Shown here in pieces: positions 1 through 11,517 of a DNA stretch of 64,000 nucleotides. This DNA comes from Coniella vitis. Its lineage: Eukaryota > Ascomycota > Sordariomycetes > Diaporthales > Schizoparmaceae. The notes under the pieces were generated by a model. It was given only the letters and a program-made list of their open reading frames with translations, was not told the DNA's origin and did not search any database. The first letter of the stretch is position 1; every line of letters starts with the position of its first letter. The DNA lies in assembly GCA_011317545.1 (NCBI GenBank), contig WUJK01000008.1:1116001-1180000 (forward strand). Reading direction: 5' to 3'. Position numbers and translations under genes: made by a program.

Positions 1-790
1 ATATCTAAGTAAAGGTTTCGAATAATATAAAGAGTTCGTTAATCTTATCTTCTCTAATCTCCTCTATATCGAATTCTAGGAAGTTCCGTAGGATAGGTTT
101 AAACTATATAAGTATATCGCTTTTAAGCCTATTAGCTATAAATTCTACTTTCTTAGCTTTAATAGGGAATTACTATTAATAATACTAGAAGTAAGCTTTA
201 AGGGCTATAATAAAAGGTTAAATATCGTCTTCTTATCTATAATAAACCTTAAGCTACTTTATTTTAAAAGGCTTATTAGGAGTTCTACTAATATTTCCTT
301 AAGCCTCGAGTTCTATAATATATATAATAAGTATATTAATAGTAATTAAGAATTACTAGTTAATATTCTAGGTTTAGTTAACTGTTAAGGGGGTTAGAAC
401 TATTAATATTATAGTTAAATACTATATTTAATATTACCTAAGAGGTATATATAGACCGTTCTAAATAAGAATTATAAAAATATAATAATCCTTACCTAAA
501 TCCCGGATTCTAGAAGTACCTATATATTATATATTAGTAGGTAGGGAAGTATTACCTTTAAGTCTTTATATATTATCGAGCAATATTAAGTATTATAAGT
601 AATTAAGAGGGATTACCCTATTATATAAAATAATACTTAGATTTATAACTAAAGATTATAAGGAAACTATTTAATATTAAACTATAAACTCCTATCCTTA
701 TATCCTTCCGTTATAGTGCTTATTAATATATAGCTTATTAATGCTTATTAGTACTTACTAATATTCTGGTAAGTAGTAGTAATCTCTAGT
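1..790. repeat. AT-rich RIP-mutated repeat block (left edge of window)
   Basis: This stretch is extremely AT-rich, with TA steps everywhere and very few CA or TG dinucleotides, while CG steps persist. That is the pattern left by RIP, which converts CpA to TpA on both strands of duplicated DNA. No reading frame of useful length survives on either strand. Normal composition returns between about 790 and 850. The outer end lies outside the window, so the element type cannot be named. I did not find the inverted-repeat sequence of the 51-62 kb block here. Confidence 0.85.
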
Positions 791-1023
791 GATCTAATAT
801 AGCACTTTGGACCCTAACCCTGGTTGTGCTACTCTGTATTCTTATATAAGAGATCCCTATCGGTCCGTTAAGGTTCCGATTTGCTGGTATATGGTTGCGC
901 TGGCCTGTTCCTGTGACCTGCATGTTCATGGGTTATAACACCCTGCCTGATCCAGGAAATCCTCCCGGCTTCTTTTGCTTTTCCTTTTGCTTTTTCCCTT
1001 TTTTTCCCCCCCCAAACCCCAAA

Positions 1024-2156
1024 ATGCCCCTTCAGATCGTCCCTACCAAGGACGGAGACATGCTCCGGCAAGCGACCATTGAGCGCGAAGCCTACAAGCC
1101 CGCTCCCGCCAGCGAGATCCTCTTCCCCAGCGCCCAGCTCGCGCCCAATGTGCTCGACATTCGTGCAGAGGATCTGCGAGCGGAGCTCCAGGACGCACAT
1201 GTGGTCTCGTACAAGGTCGTCGACACGGACATTGAGGGTGATGCGTCGCAGCAGGCGATTGCGTTTGCGACCTGGTAAGTTCTCGGACTTTTTGCTGTAG
1301 GATAACGGAGATTTTGAAGTTGCCGATTTTGAGCAGCAACGTTCTGAGTGTTCCGCCTATTATTATTTCTCTCTTTCTCTCTTTTTTTCTTTTTTTCTTT
1401 TTTTTTTTCTGGAAGGGGGGGGGGGATGTCCTTGCGAGTCTTCAGTAGACCCATACCACTCGTCCTTCAGCCAATTACTCGTCTGGTTATCACAAGATTC
1501 ATGACCAACCCCATCTAAAATACCTGTTGAGAGCCGTGTACGTACAAAAAGGCTCACACGAAAGACCAAGGTTCATCCACGACCAAGACCACCCCGTCGT
1601 TCCAAAACAACCAAGACCATTGCCTCAGGGAGCCAACCAAGAGGCATGCGCGCTTCTCTACGGCGGCCTCGCAAAGATGAAGGCGAAATACATAGGCAAC
1701 AAGCCCCATATTTGTAAGTCCATGCACACCGGAAGTGTCGTGTAGCCCAACACACACACACACACACACACACAAGTATCTCGCAGAATTCTGTTGCTTT
1801 CTCCAGGGCAAACTGTTTCAATCCCCTCCCACGAGCATGCATCAAACATCCTGCTCGTGGGATGGGGCGGCCCTGCAAAACTCGGCGACTGACTTGCTGT
1901 GAATCAAAATGTAGACCTGCAATCAGTCCGCACTGATCCCAACCAGCAGCGCCGCGGTGCAGGTTCGCTGCTGGTCAAGAAGTGCATCGAGGACTCGGAA
2001 CGCAGGAAGCTGCCGATTTACCTGGATTCATCTGTGCCGGGCCACAGGTTGTATCTCAGTCATGGTTTCCACGATGTGGGAGAATGCGTGACGGACTTTG
2101 GCAAATGGGGTTTGGAAGAGCCGCACTGGAATTGGGCCATGATCAGAGAGCCATGA
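1024..2156 (+). CDS. GNAT-family N-acetyltransferase
   Basis: Predicted 211-residue cytosolic acetyltransferase that would move an acetyl group from acetyl-CoA to an amine; the substrate is unknown. Exons: 1024-1274, 1571-1713, 1915-2156. The second junction is secure: GTAAGT donor, acceptor after AATGTAG, giving a continuous segment in which PHIYLQSVRTDP leads into QQRRGAGSLLV. The latter is the GNAT motif A (Q/RxxGxG/A) that binds the acetyl-CoA pyrophosphate. The C-terminal part (LYLSHGF, motif B-like) also fits. The first junction is less certain: the donor GTAAGT at 1275 is good, but the acceptor at 1570 was chosen because it keeps the frame without a stop. The start is the first ATG after a pyrimidine-rich leader. 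Intron 2 contains a CA dinucleotide repeat (about 1750-1774). Confidence 0.82.
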
Positions 2157-3632
2157 TTGGAATACCAGTTGGGTCTGAGTGAGCGTGGAGTAGGATGATT
2201 GATGAACTCAGGTTTGGTGTGGTCGTGCTTTAGCCACGTATGGATTTTCTTTTTTTGGTAGTATGTGGCGGCTGGATGAATGAAAAAAAAAGGAGGCGGG
2301 GGGTTTTTTACGGAAGAAGAAAATATGATGAGAAAGAATCTATGCGCGTTGCTATCAGTGGACGGCATAGAACACAGATGCCTTCTGGTACGATGCGCAT
2401 ATTCGGTCTTCCTCGCCATGTACTCTGTCCATAAGTCCTCTGCATGTTTGTCATAAAATACCGTATCTCACTCGTTTGCAGACTTGAATCTGTTGTCAGT
2501 CACGATTGTATTTTGCGCACCGGGTAGTTAGCTTTTGTATTTCCGCCAGGAAGTTGATGAAACCGACACCTTCCAGTTCAAGTGCCTCACTATACCATTG
2601 CAGCGTTTGCTTGTACTATGTAGAGCTCGAACATGTTGGTGGGACTTTGAGGGCGCTTCCAAATGGCCCGACCAATTGCCATTGGCCAATGACTTGATCC
2701 ATCTAGAAGCCGGTCAATACTCGCTCACTTGAACTTAGATAATTCTCGTTCCCATTTCACTTTAGCAGAGGTCATCGAATAGTGGTGTGTGCGCGCGCGA
2801 GAGAGTTCTGGACACTGGAAGCAATCTCCAGCACACAGTGGCTCTGCGCTTTTGTGAAAGGCCTCAGAGCGGCAGAAGAGTGATTGCCGATGTAGTGAGA
2901 TCTAAGCATGAGACGACAGAGCTGCACGCGCCCTCAGAGAGCTTACGCTTGTGAATAGTATGATCGAAGCCAACAACACTTGTTGAAGTGAGCGAATCAG
3001 ATCGTGCCCGTGAGAATAATCCAAGTGATATTACCAGACACAAGTCTTATTCTTTGGCAGGCTGAATATATACCCAAAGCTCGGCCGATGAAGATAAAAG
3101 GTAATGAAAAGTTGAAGGGCAAGGAGGAGGCTCTCGTTACTACAAGAGGAGAAATGGATATCATCTCAGAAGTAAGTCGATGACTTTGAGTTGAGGGGAG
3201 GCAGACCTCGCAATAGTGTTTTGATACCATGGAGAGACCGCAAGAGGATAAAGGGGGGGATAGATACGGGCGTGACCACTCGGGGGTATGGAGTGAGGTC
3301 AGGTAAGGCAGGGGTGGTTGAGGTGAATGTAGGATCTGATTGGCCAGCCGCATGCCTTCTGCCTCCCCGGAGCTGGCATTCGTATAAAAGCCATGCTCCC
3401 CCCAGAACTCTATTTCCCTTACCTTCTCCATTTCATCCAACAAATTTTCATTCCATCGAGTCTCCCCCCAAAATCATTCCGCAACTTCAACAAGATCCAT
3501 TGACCATCTAGTCAAAAGAATTGAAGCTCACTATAGCCTTTTGCATTACCCACCTGCCCAAGGCAGACTCCAGCTGGACATCCCGCTACCACATTGAGCC
3601 CAGCCAGCCCAAATTCACTTTCTTGTCAAACC
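2157..3632. other. Intergenic spacer between GNAT and hypothetical gene
   Basis: I see no convincing coding potential on either strand. Short open frames lack composition or motif support. A purine/pyrimidine-alternating GTGTGCGCGCGC run lies near 2784-2800. A TATA-like GTATAAAAG near 3380 lies about 250 bases before the next start codon and probably belongs to that gene. Confidence 0.6.
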
Positions 3633-4433
3633 ATGGCACACAGAAGGTCTCGTCACGACCACTTGGACATGATATCCTCGCCTGTCAATCTCAGTGATCG
3701 TCGTTCTGTTCACCATCATAAACATCTGTCATCGACCATGACCAGGTCCAATTCAAGACACTCGAATCCCCTGTACTACCCTTCCAATGGTAGCAAGCTT
3801 TCGATTGAGAATGCACATGGCAGCATTTTGTCTCTGGAACATTCTTCATCAAGTACATCTCAGTCACGCCCACGAGCATGTCTATCGGTGGAGGGAGCCT
3901 GTGAAGCCCATGTGGCTCCCAATGACCAGTCTCCTATGCCTCTGCTTCTCAGCCACAATGCGACCAACAGGCATCTTCTGCAAGAAGAAAGTTTGGAGAT
4001 GTCTGTACAGCGCTTCCATCAACGCGGCGTCGTGCCGGCAATGCCACCTAGGACGCCACAGATGGGCCGACTCAGGACTCCGGAGCTCGAACCTCTCAAG
4101 CAAGACCACCAATTTTGTGATTGTTGTCCGGACGCAAGAATATATTGGGAGGGGCGTGCCAAGATGGACTCCCAACGTAGGTTCATGCATCATTGCCTCA
4201 TCAGCGCTGTGTTGTTGTCGTTGGTATGAGACGAGGTCGTGAGAGATGACTAAGCAATGCTGACCTAATCATCATAAGTTGAGGCTGCAGTGGCTCATAT
4301 CCGCAGAACGTCCAGCCATCCTCCCATCCCCCATCATAGAAGACGGGACGGAGGCAGGAGGAAGGATCTGGCCAGATTCGATAGAGAAGGCCATGGAATG
4401 GACGCTGTTGTTATGTGGCAATCCCGGGCGTAG
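3633..4433 (+). CDS. Hypothetical protein, Ser/His/Arg-rich with CxCC motif
   Basis: Predicted 232-residue protein of unknown function. Exon 1 is 3633-4176 and exon 2 is 4279-4433. The intron has donor GTAGGT, a CTGAC branch-like site and acceptor ATAAG. Splicing gives a continuous C-terminal segment in which GRAKMDSQ runs into LEAAVAHIRR, a plausible amphipathic helix; without splicing the frame runs into unrelated sequence. The N-terminal ~110 residues are rich in Ser, His and Arg and look disordered. Residues around 155-170 carry FCDCCPD, a possible metal- or redox-related cluster. There is no signal peptide or membrane segment. The open frame extends upstream to 3594, but 3633 is its first ATG. 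An upstream TATA-like box at about 3380 supports transcription. Confidence 0.6.
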
Positions 4434-5617
4434 CTGGCTGGTGGGTTCAGAGCGTTTCTGCAGAGCGGCTGCAAGGACTCAAGTTGTACAGATAGTTTGC
4501 TTGTCGAGGAAATCTTGCCGTCTTTGATCGCTATTCCAGACATGCACGAACTCGCTTCGTTTCATAATCGGCATAGTGTGAATTTCAGACACATTGCAGC
4601 CCTGTTTGACAGAAATTCGCGACCATGATGGCGTGTTTGTAGAGTCTCGGAGCCGGGTGTGCCGTTCTGGGAATCTTGACGCCTTGGTTGCAACTGGAGA
4701 ACGGGCCGAGCATAGAGAAAAGGGGTGCTGAGCCGACCCGAATGAGGCTCCTCAGTCGAGCAAAGAACAGGCTTGCTTGTTGGAAGCTGAGTTGGCACGA
4801 GAAGAGCGGACAGCGAGCGGGTGGAGGTGCAGAGTGGGCGTTGGACCTGGCCAAGTCGGATTGCAGCACTTTAGGCAGCAATGCGCTGTGCTTATGTAAC
4901 GTGCTTACGTACTCTCGTGCACGAATGTCCAGATCCCACGCACTTCAATGCTGTCTACTTGTTCATCCTCGGCGCTGCTCGTCGATTCGACACAGCAGCC
5001 ATGACTTCGAATTGCTTCTTTCGTATTCGGCCTCTGCTTCCCAAGGCCAAGTCCCGATCAGACCTGACTGTTGCCATTCTTCTTCAGAAGGCATATTGTC
5101 ATTCTGTTGGTCCGCGCCAATGGCACGTTCGGGTCGACCGTCATCAACCTTGTGCGAGCCTTACATGCGGATGGGCGGACCAGACACTGTACAATGGAAG
5201 GTGTAAAGCTCTATCGCGTGTAAAGAAATCCACGCGAGCACATCAGCGGGTGTGACCATGCACTGAATGGGCGCACCATGTGCGCCGTCCGAAATGTGCA
5301 CCGCCAGAGCTTGTTCCCCTTGCCTACATGGACATCAACTTTGATCTCATTCGCCATGCTCTCAAAACTCTTCTCCTTGAATTCGCGCCCGATTCGATCG
5401 AGCTTTCTAAACGGTTGTGTAAAAAAAGGCTAAGCCGGTCAGATGCCGGCTCCATGTCCATGTTTGCTTCAACTCCCATCCTCAGCGGCTTAGTGGGACA
5501 GGAACTCGGGAGGAAAACAGCAGTCATTGCGTTTTGTATAAATTCGCAGTCTTTTCTTTTGAAAGCAACCAGATGAAATTGTAAAAAGTCAACCCTCCAC
5601 ACAATATCGACTGCAAC
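4434..5617. other. Intergenic spacer upstream of subtilase gene
   Basis: No gene is supported. A 176-codon frame on the plus strand (4676-5206) has no recognizable motif and overlaps equally long frames in other phases, so I treat it as chance. A TATA-like GTATAAATT near 5537 sits about 80 bases upstream of the protease start codon and is its likely promoter element. Confidence 0.55.
5535..5545 (+). promoter_or_regulatory. TATA box of subtilase gene (putative)
   Basis: TTGTATAAATT lies about 75-80 bases upstream of the ATG at 5618. The spacing and sequence fit a fungal TATA element for the secreted protease. Confidence 0.5.
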
Positions 5618-8600
5618 ATGCGGCTACCATTCGGCATCATAGCCTTCATGGGCGCTTGCACCTCTGGCCACGCTGCGTCGGTTCGAACTTCTCCGCATAT
5701 GGATCGAGATCTGGTTCCGGGAGCCTACATCGTTGAATTCTCAGAGACTCATGTCCGTCGTTCCGACCAACTCAACACCATGATGGTCCCTGCTAACTTG
5801 TCGCAAGGACACAACATCATTTCACGCTGGCCTGGCTGAAAACGGCGTCAATGTGGATGTGAGAATGATCATGAATCACTCCGTATTCCGCGGAGCCTCG
5901 TTCACGATCACCGACCAAAATAGCGAGGAGCAGCATTCATCACTGATCGCAACCATGCCAGCCGTCAGTAACATGTGGCCCGTGAAAAAGTATCATATTC
6001 CGAACCTTGCTAGAATGAATACGCTGCCAAACCCCAATGGATCGATCGAACTGTTGTCTGAAGATGGGACCATTGGTAATGGAGACCAATACGCACCGCA
6101 TGTAATGACACAAGTCGACCAACTTCATGCCAAAGGCTGTAAGTTTACGTACGAGCCGCGGAGCCCTCCTGAAGAGCAATCGCACTATCCTTGTCCCTGG
6201 ATTCATTCGTATTGTTCAGCCCTGTGAGTGTGTCTTTGCTTGAGCTCATCCTAAGTCTTGTAGGGTCTGGTCAAGGCATACGGGTTGGAATTGTGGACAG
6301 TGGCGTCGACTATAAGCATCCCGCTCTCGGAGGATGCTTTGGCAAGGACTGTCTCGTTGCATACGGCTATGACTTGGTTGGAGACAATTGGAACGGCCTC
6401 AACACTCCCACACCAGATCCGGATCCATACGACAGTTGCATAGGCCATGGGACCCACGTAAGCGGCATTATTGCAGCTCAAACCAACACAATGAACTTCA
6501 CGGGCGTCGCGCCAGGGGTCAAGCTCGGAATGTACAAAGTATTCAGCTGCGACAGCTCTGCTACTACAGACGACGTGCTCATTTCAGCCTTTGGCAGAGC
6601 TTTTGACGACGGCAGCGACATCATTACAGCATCTATCGGCAGTCTGGTGGGCTGGAGTGAGGCGCCCTGGGGAAAGGTCGTTAGTCGTATTATCGAGGTC
6701 AGTCGCTTCGTCATGTTCGAGTTTGCGGATCAGAGATGACGGGCACCTTTCTCTTGCCATATTGTGCCGTCATCCGAGCCTTTCCAGTAACCATTGCCCT
6801 AGGCGACGGATTTGAAGTTTGCATGCTGATCATTCGGTCACAGGAAGGCGTTCCATGTACGCTTGCGGCTGGGAATGATGGCTTCGACGGCTTATTCACG
6901 CCAAGCGATGCTGCGGATGGAGATGGTGTCACGGCTGTGGGCTCTTTTGACAATATCGTGACTCCGTACTTGCTTCCAAAGGGTACATTTGTCTATGGCT
7001 TCCCCAGTCGAAGGGGTGTAAACTCGTCCGGATTCGCTTGGCTACCGGGCGTCCCTGCCGTCTCAAATGCTACTATGCCTCTCAGAGCTTTGAGCAGGAA
7101 CGCATCCATTCACGATGATGCTTGCTCAAGCCTCCCATTAGATGTGGGTGATCTGAGTGCTTACATTGTCCTCATCCGATTAGGGGGTTGTAGTCCTTCC
7201 ACAAAGGCTCGAAATGTCCAGGCCGCCAAGGCTCATGCCATTTTGTTCTATGCGGATACTTACGACAAGTAAGCAACGGCCGCTTCCAAAGCTTTTGCAG
7301 TCCGGCTAACATAGAGAAGCTTCGTCGCCATTGACCTGAGTTATTCCGGCATGAGCATCAACATGACGGCAACAATAACACCCACACAAGGAGCCAACTT
7401 TCTCGAGCTTCTCAACCAGGGCGCCGATGTTCACATCAACTTTACTGACCCGCGTCATGCCGACCTCGCCTTGATACAAATCCCCAACAATCTCACTGGT
7501 GGCTTTGCCAGCACATATACGAGCTGGGGCCCGACTTGGGAGTTGGCTTTCTACCCCACTGCTGCGGCTCCCGGTGGCAACATCTTGTCTACTTTCCTTA
7601 TGAGCCAGGGTGGATATGCCGTTTTCTCAGGAACATCAATGTGAGTACAAGGCACTCATCCTCGTTCTGCACTGCGACAGGGCTCCGCGCCCTTGCTCCT
7701 TCACAAACTGTGTGGAACCGTATCTGATAGCTCTCAGGGCAACACCGTTCGTGGCTGGTGTTTATGCGCTCATCATGCAAGTTCGAGGAGACAAGCGCAA
7801 CCCTCGAGAACTTCGCAATCTGATCTCCAGTACTGCCAAGGCGAACCTCTGGAATGATGGTACCGGCACTCTTGAAGGGCTCGCACCGACGGCACAACAA
7901 GGCGCTGGGCTTGTACAAGCGTACCAGGCTGCCTTTGTCAACACATTCGTGGGATCTACAGGCGTTTCGTTCAACGATACAGACAACCTACCTCCCAATG
8001 TGACGTTTGCGTTCCAGAATACCGCAAACGAGACTGCCACGTACAACATCTCGCACGTTCCGGCGATTGGGATGTACACACTCTCAAGCTCGAGTTCTGC
8101 CCCTGAGACGCTGCCCAACCGTATCTTTGCTGCTGCTGCAGCGGTAGAACTTTTGCCGAGTGCCGTAAGCCTGCAGGCTGGCGAGCGCACTACGGTCACT
8201 GTCAGTTTGTTGTCGCCATCCGAGGAGATGATTGACCATGACCTCCTGCCAGTGTACGGGGGTTATATCGTTATCAATGGATCTCAGGATGAGAATCTGT
8301 CCGTTCCTTACTTCGGAGTGGCTGGAAGCATGAACGGAGCTGTTGTCCTCAATCCTTATGGCGGAGTCACTGTAGAGTCCGACAGTGGCGCAACAACGGC
8401 CGCGGTCAACCAGACATATACGGTTCCATATCCCACAGTCAACAACACCGCTAATCTGGCATCATACTTTGGCTATCCGTGGGCCACAGCAAGCCTCAAT
8501 CTCGGAACTCGAACGCTTCGCGCAGATGTCGTGCCGATACAGGCCAACTACTCCGGCACCACCACGGTCGTAGCGGGAAGGACCATTGCAGGCAGCGTGT

Positions 8601-8800
8601 GGGGGTATCCGCTGGAGTACGTTGGCCGAGGAGCGGTAAATATAGCCTTCACCGGGCTTCTCGCTGGCGGGAGCGTGGTTCCCGAGGGAGAATACGCGTT
8701 GAACGTGAGGGCGCTGAGTATTTTTGGCGACCCGCAGAATGCTCTGGATTGGCAAGGCATGACGACGACTTCTTTTTACCTAAAGTACGAAATGGCATAA
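5618..8800 (+). CDS. Secreted subtilisin-like serine protease (S8, PA insert, Fn3-like C-terminus)
   Basis: Predicted secreted endopeptidase of about 902 residues in six exons: 5618-5752, 5808-6138, 6264-6697, 6844-7268, 7320-7640, 7738-8800. The 7316 and 7319 acceptors are both in frame. Residues 1-19 form a signal peptide. An I9-type propeptide follows (YIVEFSE, then DTTSFHAGL after the 55-bp first intron). The S8 domain has Asp167 in VDSGVD, His217 in GHGTHVSG, oxyanion Asn311 in AAGND and Ser548 in SGTSMATPF, so the triad is intact. A protease-associated insert lies between the Asn and Ser segments (about residues 370-450). The roughly 330-residue C-terminal tail resembles the Fn3-like domain of C5a-peptidase/Vpr-type subtilases and has many N-glycosylation sequons. 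All introns are GT-AG and the frame closes exactly. Role: degradation of extracellular protein. The 3' end faces the alpha-galactosidase gene. Confidence 0.92.
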
Positions 8801-9119
8801 CCCTGCAGAGGTTCATGGAGTATGGGTGAGTGAACCAAGGGCCAATGCATTAGGACCGAAGCAAGTTGCTAGTCTGTCTTATTGTTCTCAATGAGAGTAA
8901 AGTCACGGTTGGCTGAGGGGGATCGCATTCTGTCATCTGGTCGACGAGCGAGTGTTCTTAGTATCTATCGGCACCTTCAAAAGAATGGGGTACGATATTC
9001 TCAATATCACATTGGTATAAGGCAGAATTGTTGTGTCGAGAAACCAGAATTGAGAATTTGATTTTTTCCGTTCTAAAGCTGACTAGCACAGACTATTTAC
9101 TTCTTCTTGATCATCAGGC
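8801..9119. other. Convergent 3' spacer
   Basis: About 320 bases separate the stop codons of the subtilase (plus) and the alpha-galactosidase (minus). The sequence is moderately AT-rich, as expected for two facing 3' untranslated regions. I see no gene or repeat. Confidence 0.6.
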
Positions 9120-10433
9120 CTAAGCTTCCCCCGCCGTGAACCTGAAAACTTTGGCTTCATGAGGTATCACTTCGGCAGAGAAAGCAGGTTCCTCCAGCAA
9201 AGCATAGTCCTTGTGAGCCCACAGATCGCGCACAATGTACGACTTCCACTCGACGTCAAGATATTTCTGCAAATACAAACTCATGAGCGCCGTCTGCGGC
9301 CCTCGGTTGAGAAAAGCCACAGCCACACTCCCGTCGGCCAGCGGCCGCGCCCAATACTGGAGGTCGCCATCCTCCTCCTCATACACCACCGTGGCCGGCT
9401 GGCCCAGCACATCTTGGTTGATCGCAATCACTTCCGTGTTCGTCAAGGTCTCGAGGTCGTAATCAGACAAGCCGCGCACGTCTGTCCCAATCAAGAGCGG
9501 GCTCGCCACCATGCACCACATGCTGAAGTGCGCTCTGTACTCAACATTGCTTGCGCCAGCGCCCACGAGCTGGCGACTCTGGCCATCGAGTCCCACAATC
9601 AGCATATCGTAGTCGTTCCACCCCCCGGGCCCAGCGTACTGCGCCAAGCTCGCGTTGGTGCCTTGGTCGAGCATGTCGAGGACGTCGAAATAGTAGTCCT
9701 CGCGATTGCCCGGGTACCTGAAGTCGTCGCTGATGTCCTGCCCGATGCGCCAGTGGTTGGCTCCCGCATCCCGCGCCCACTCCCAAACATCCGACCATCC
9801 ACAGTCGCACGCGTGCAAAACCACATCGCGGCCCGTGGCCCGCAGCCCCAGCGCAATACGGCGCACATCGCCCCGGACAAGCTCAGCCGGCGCGTCTGGG
9901 CCTCGTGAGCAGCACGCGTCATACTTGAGGTGGTCCACGCCCCACGCCGCGAAAGACGCTGCGTCGGCGTCCTCGTCGCCTTCCAGGGTGCCTGTGAACC
10001 CAGCGCAGGTGGTCTCGCCCGGCCCGCTGTATATGCCGAGCTTCAGGCCCCGCGCGTGCGCGTAGTCGGCGAGAAAGCCGATGCCGTGGGGGAACTTGGC
10101 GGGGTCGGCCTCGAGGGCGCCGGGGTGGTCGGAGCGGTTGCCGGGGTAGCGCTGCCAGCCGTCGTCGAGGTTGATGTACTCGTAGCCTGCGGCGTGCAGG
10201 CCGCTGGACACAAAGAAGTCGATGGTGGAGAGGACGATGGACTCGTTGATGTGCGGGCCGAAAAAGTTCCAGCTGGACCAGCCCATGGGCGGGGTCAGCG
10301 CGAGCCCGTTGGGTGGCAGCGGATCATCTGCGGAGGCAGAGGCGTTGGCGGACGGCGTGTCTGCAGCTACGGCGTCTGAGGAGGACCAGAGGACCGTGGA
10401 CGCTGCAAAGGAGAGCAAACACAAGGGTCTCAT
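9120..10433 (-). CDS. Alpha-galactosidase, GH27
   Basis: Intronless gene for a 437-residue secreted enzyme that removes terminal alpha-1,6-galactose from galactomannan and raffinose-type sugars. Residues 1-24 are a signal peptide, followed by a short Ser/Ala-rich linker. The mature start has the GH27 signature LALTPPMGWSSWN (about 44-56), then YINLDDGW (85-93). The nucleophile is Asp172 in LKYDACC and the likely acid/base is Asp233 in RIGQDISDDF. The catalytic barrel is followed by a beta-sandwich ending FRFTAGEA. The frame is open upstream to 10613, but 10433 was chosen because the signal peptide begins there. A TATA-like sequence on the minus strand (about 10555-10562) lies 120 bases upstream. 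The gene is divergent from the CAP-protein gene. Confidence 0.95.
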   Translation of the reverse strand: MRPLCLLSFAASTVLWSSSDAVAADTPSANASASADDPLPPNGLALTPPMGWSSWNFFGPHINESIVLSTIDFFVSSGLHAAGYEYINLDDGWQRYPGNRSDHPGALEADPAKFPHGIGFLADYAHARGLKLGIYSGPGETTCAGFTGTLEGDEDADAASFAAWGVDHLKYDACCSRGPDAPAELVRGDVRRIALGLRATGRDVVLHACDCGWSDVWEWARDAGANHWRIGQDISDDFRYPGNREDYYFDVLDMLDQGTNASLAQYAGPGGWNDYDMLIVGLDGQSRQLVGAGASNVEYRAHFSMWCMVASPLLIGTDVRGLSDYDLETLTNTEVIAINQDVLGQPATVVYEEEDGDLQYWARPLADGSVAVAFLNRGPQTALMSLYLQKYLDVEWKSYIVRDLWAHKDYALLEEPAFSAEVIPHEAKVFRFTAGEA

Positions 10434-11517
10434 GGTGGCTGTGAGGCGGCGGTGTGGACTTGCTTGATCGCAAGATGTGCCGAGCGCTATCGTCTTGGAT
10501 GAACGAGCAATCCTGCAGTGCACTCTCCTCTCGGAATCTGTGGTCCAGTGGCTGTTTATATGCCTCCGGCTTTGCTCATATTTGGCATTAGCCAGACCCT
10601 GGGATGCCTCCAACGGCAGTTGTCACACCGTAAACTGAATGCAGCTATTCCTGCATCAGGCCAGAGGCTTGGACTTGGCCGCTTTGGATTATCTAGGCTC
10701 AATCATCTGGCTTGGCATGGCTGATCCTCATCACCGGTAAAATCGCTTTGATGGCACAGACGCGAAAGACAAACTTTACCCTTCACGAGCCCAGGACCAA
10801 GCGAGACGCAGAGCCTGCAATAGCAACACCTACCTTGCTGTGTCGGTGAGCACTGCTTTGTGCAGTTGGCAGAAGTCTGGGAGCACATACATGGCTGATT
10901 CGTGACAATCCGTGACAATCCGTGGCCACCAACCGTCGCGACGGAGTCAAACCAGAAGCATCTCCTTTCCAGCCACTACTTTAAATTTCAGGCCGTCACA
11001 CAACCTAGCTCGATTATATGAAGTGGCGTGCGATCAGCTGTCTAAGCCCAACCCACGGACGCATAAAAAAGCCCAGCTCCAATAAGTTGTGCGACCTGCG
11101 CGGTCCAATGCTGAGCCATGCACGTGATGTCGCCTGCGACTTGGCGCTTCCTGCGGTTGAATCGATCTGCTGTCACCGCCCTTTGCCCTTTCTCCAAGGG
11201 ATTTTGCACGCAGATAGTGCCTTCTCTGGAATCCGAGGGCACGGTGCAAGAACATGAAGAACCCCAGCGTCAAGGTTTGCGAGGATGAAGAAGGCGCAGG
11301 CGGAGGAGGCCACTCGGTCACCACCACCTAGGGGTTCAGCAGAAAGGGAACAAACAACATCGTCCCAAAAGCCCAAGAACTCTGAACTTGAGCCTCTTAC
11401 CCTCGACAAGTGACCGGAGTATCCGCGACGAGAAGAGAGAAGGAAGCCCATGACCGTGTCAAAATCCATTGCCTTGCCTGCAAGCAAACAAGACACCGGA
11501 TCAGACCTTTCTTCATC
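10434..11517. promoter_or_regulatory. Divergent promoter region between GH27 and CAP genes
   Basis: About 1.1 kb separate two divergent start codons. It contains a minus-strand TATA-like box near 10555 for the alpha-galactosidase, a tandem direct repeat of CGTGACAATC near 10903-10922, and an A-rich CATAAAAAAG near 11063 that could serve the plus-strand gene. No coding sequence is supported. Confidence 0.5.

Noticed and set aside
1..850. Telomere or subtelomere at the left edge
   Set aside because: No TTAGGG/CCCTAA array is present; the single CCCTAACCC-like stretch near 811-819 is not repeated.
4676..5206. 176-codon plus-strand frame upstream of the subtilase gene
   Set aside because: No domain, no signal, Ser/Cys-rich composition, and overlapping frames of similar length; it covers the subtilase promoter.
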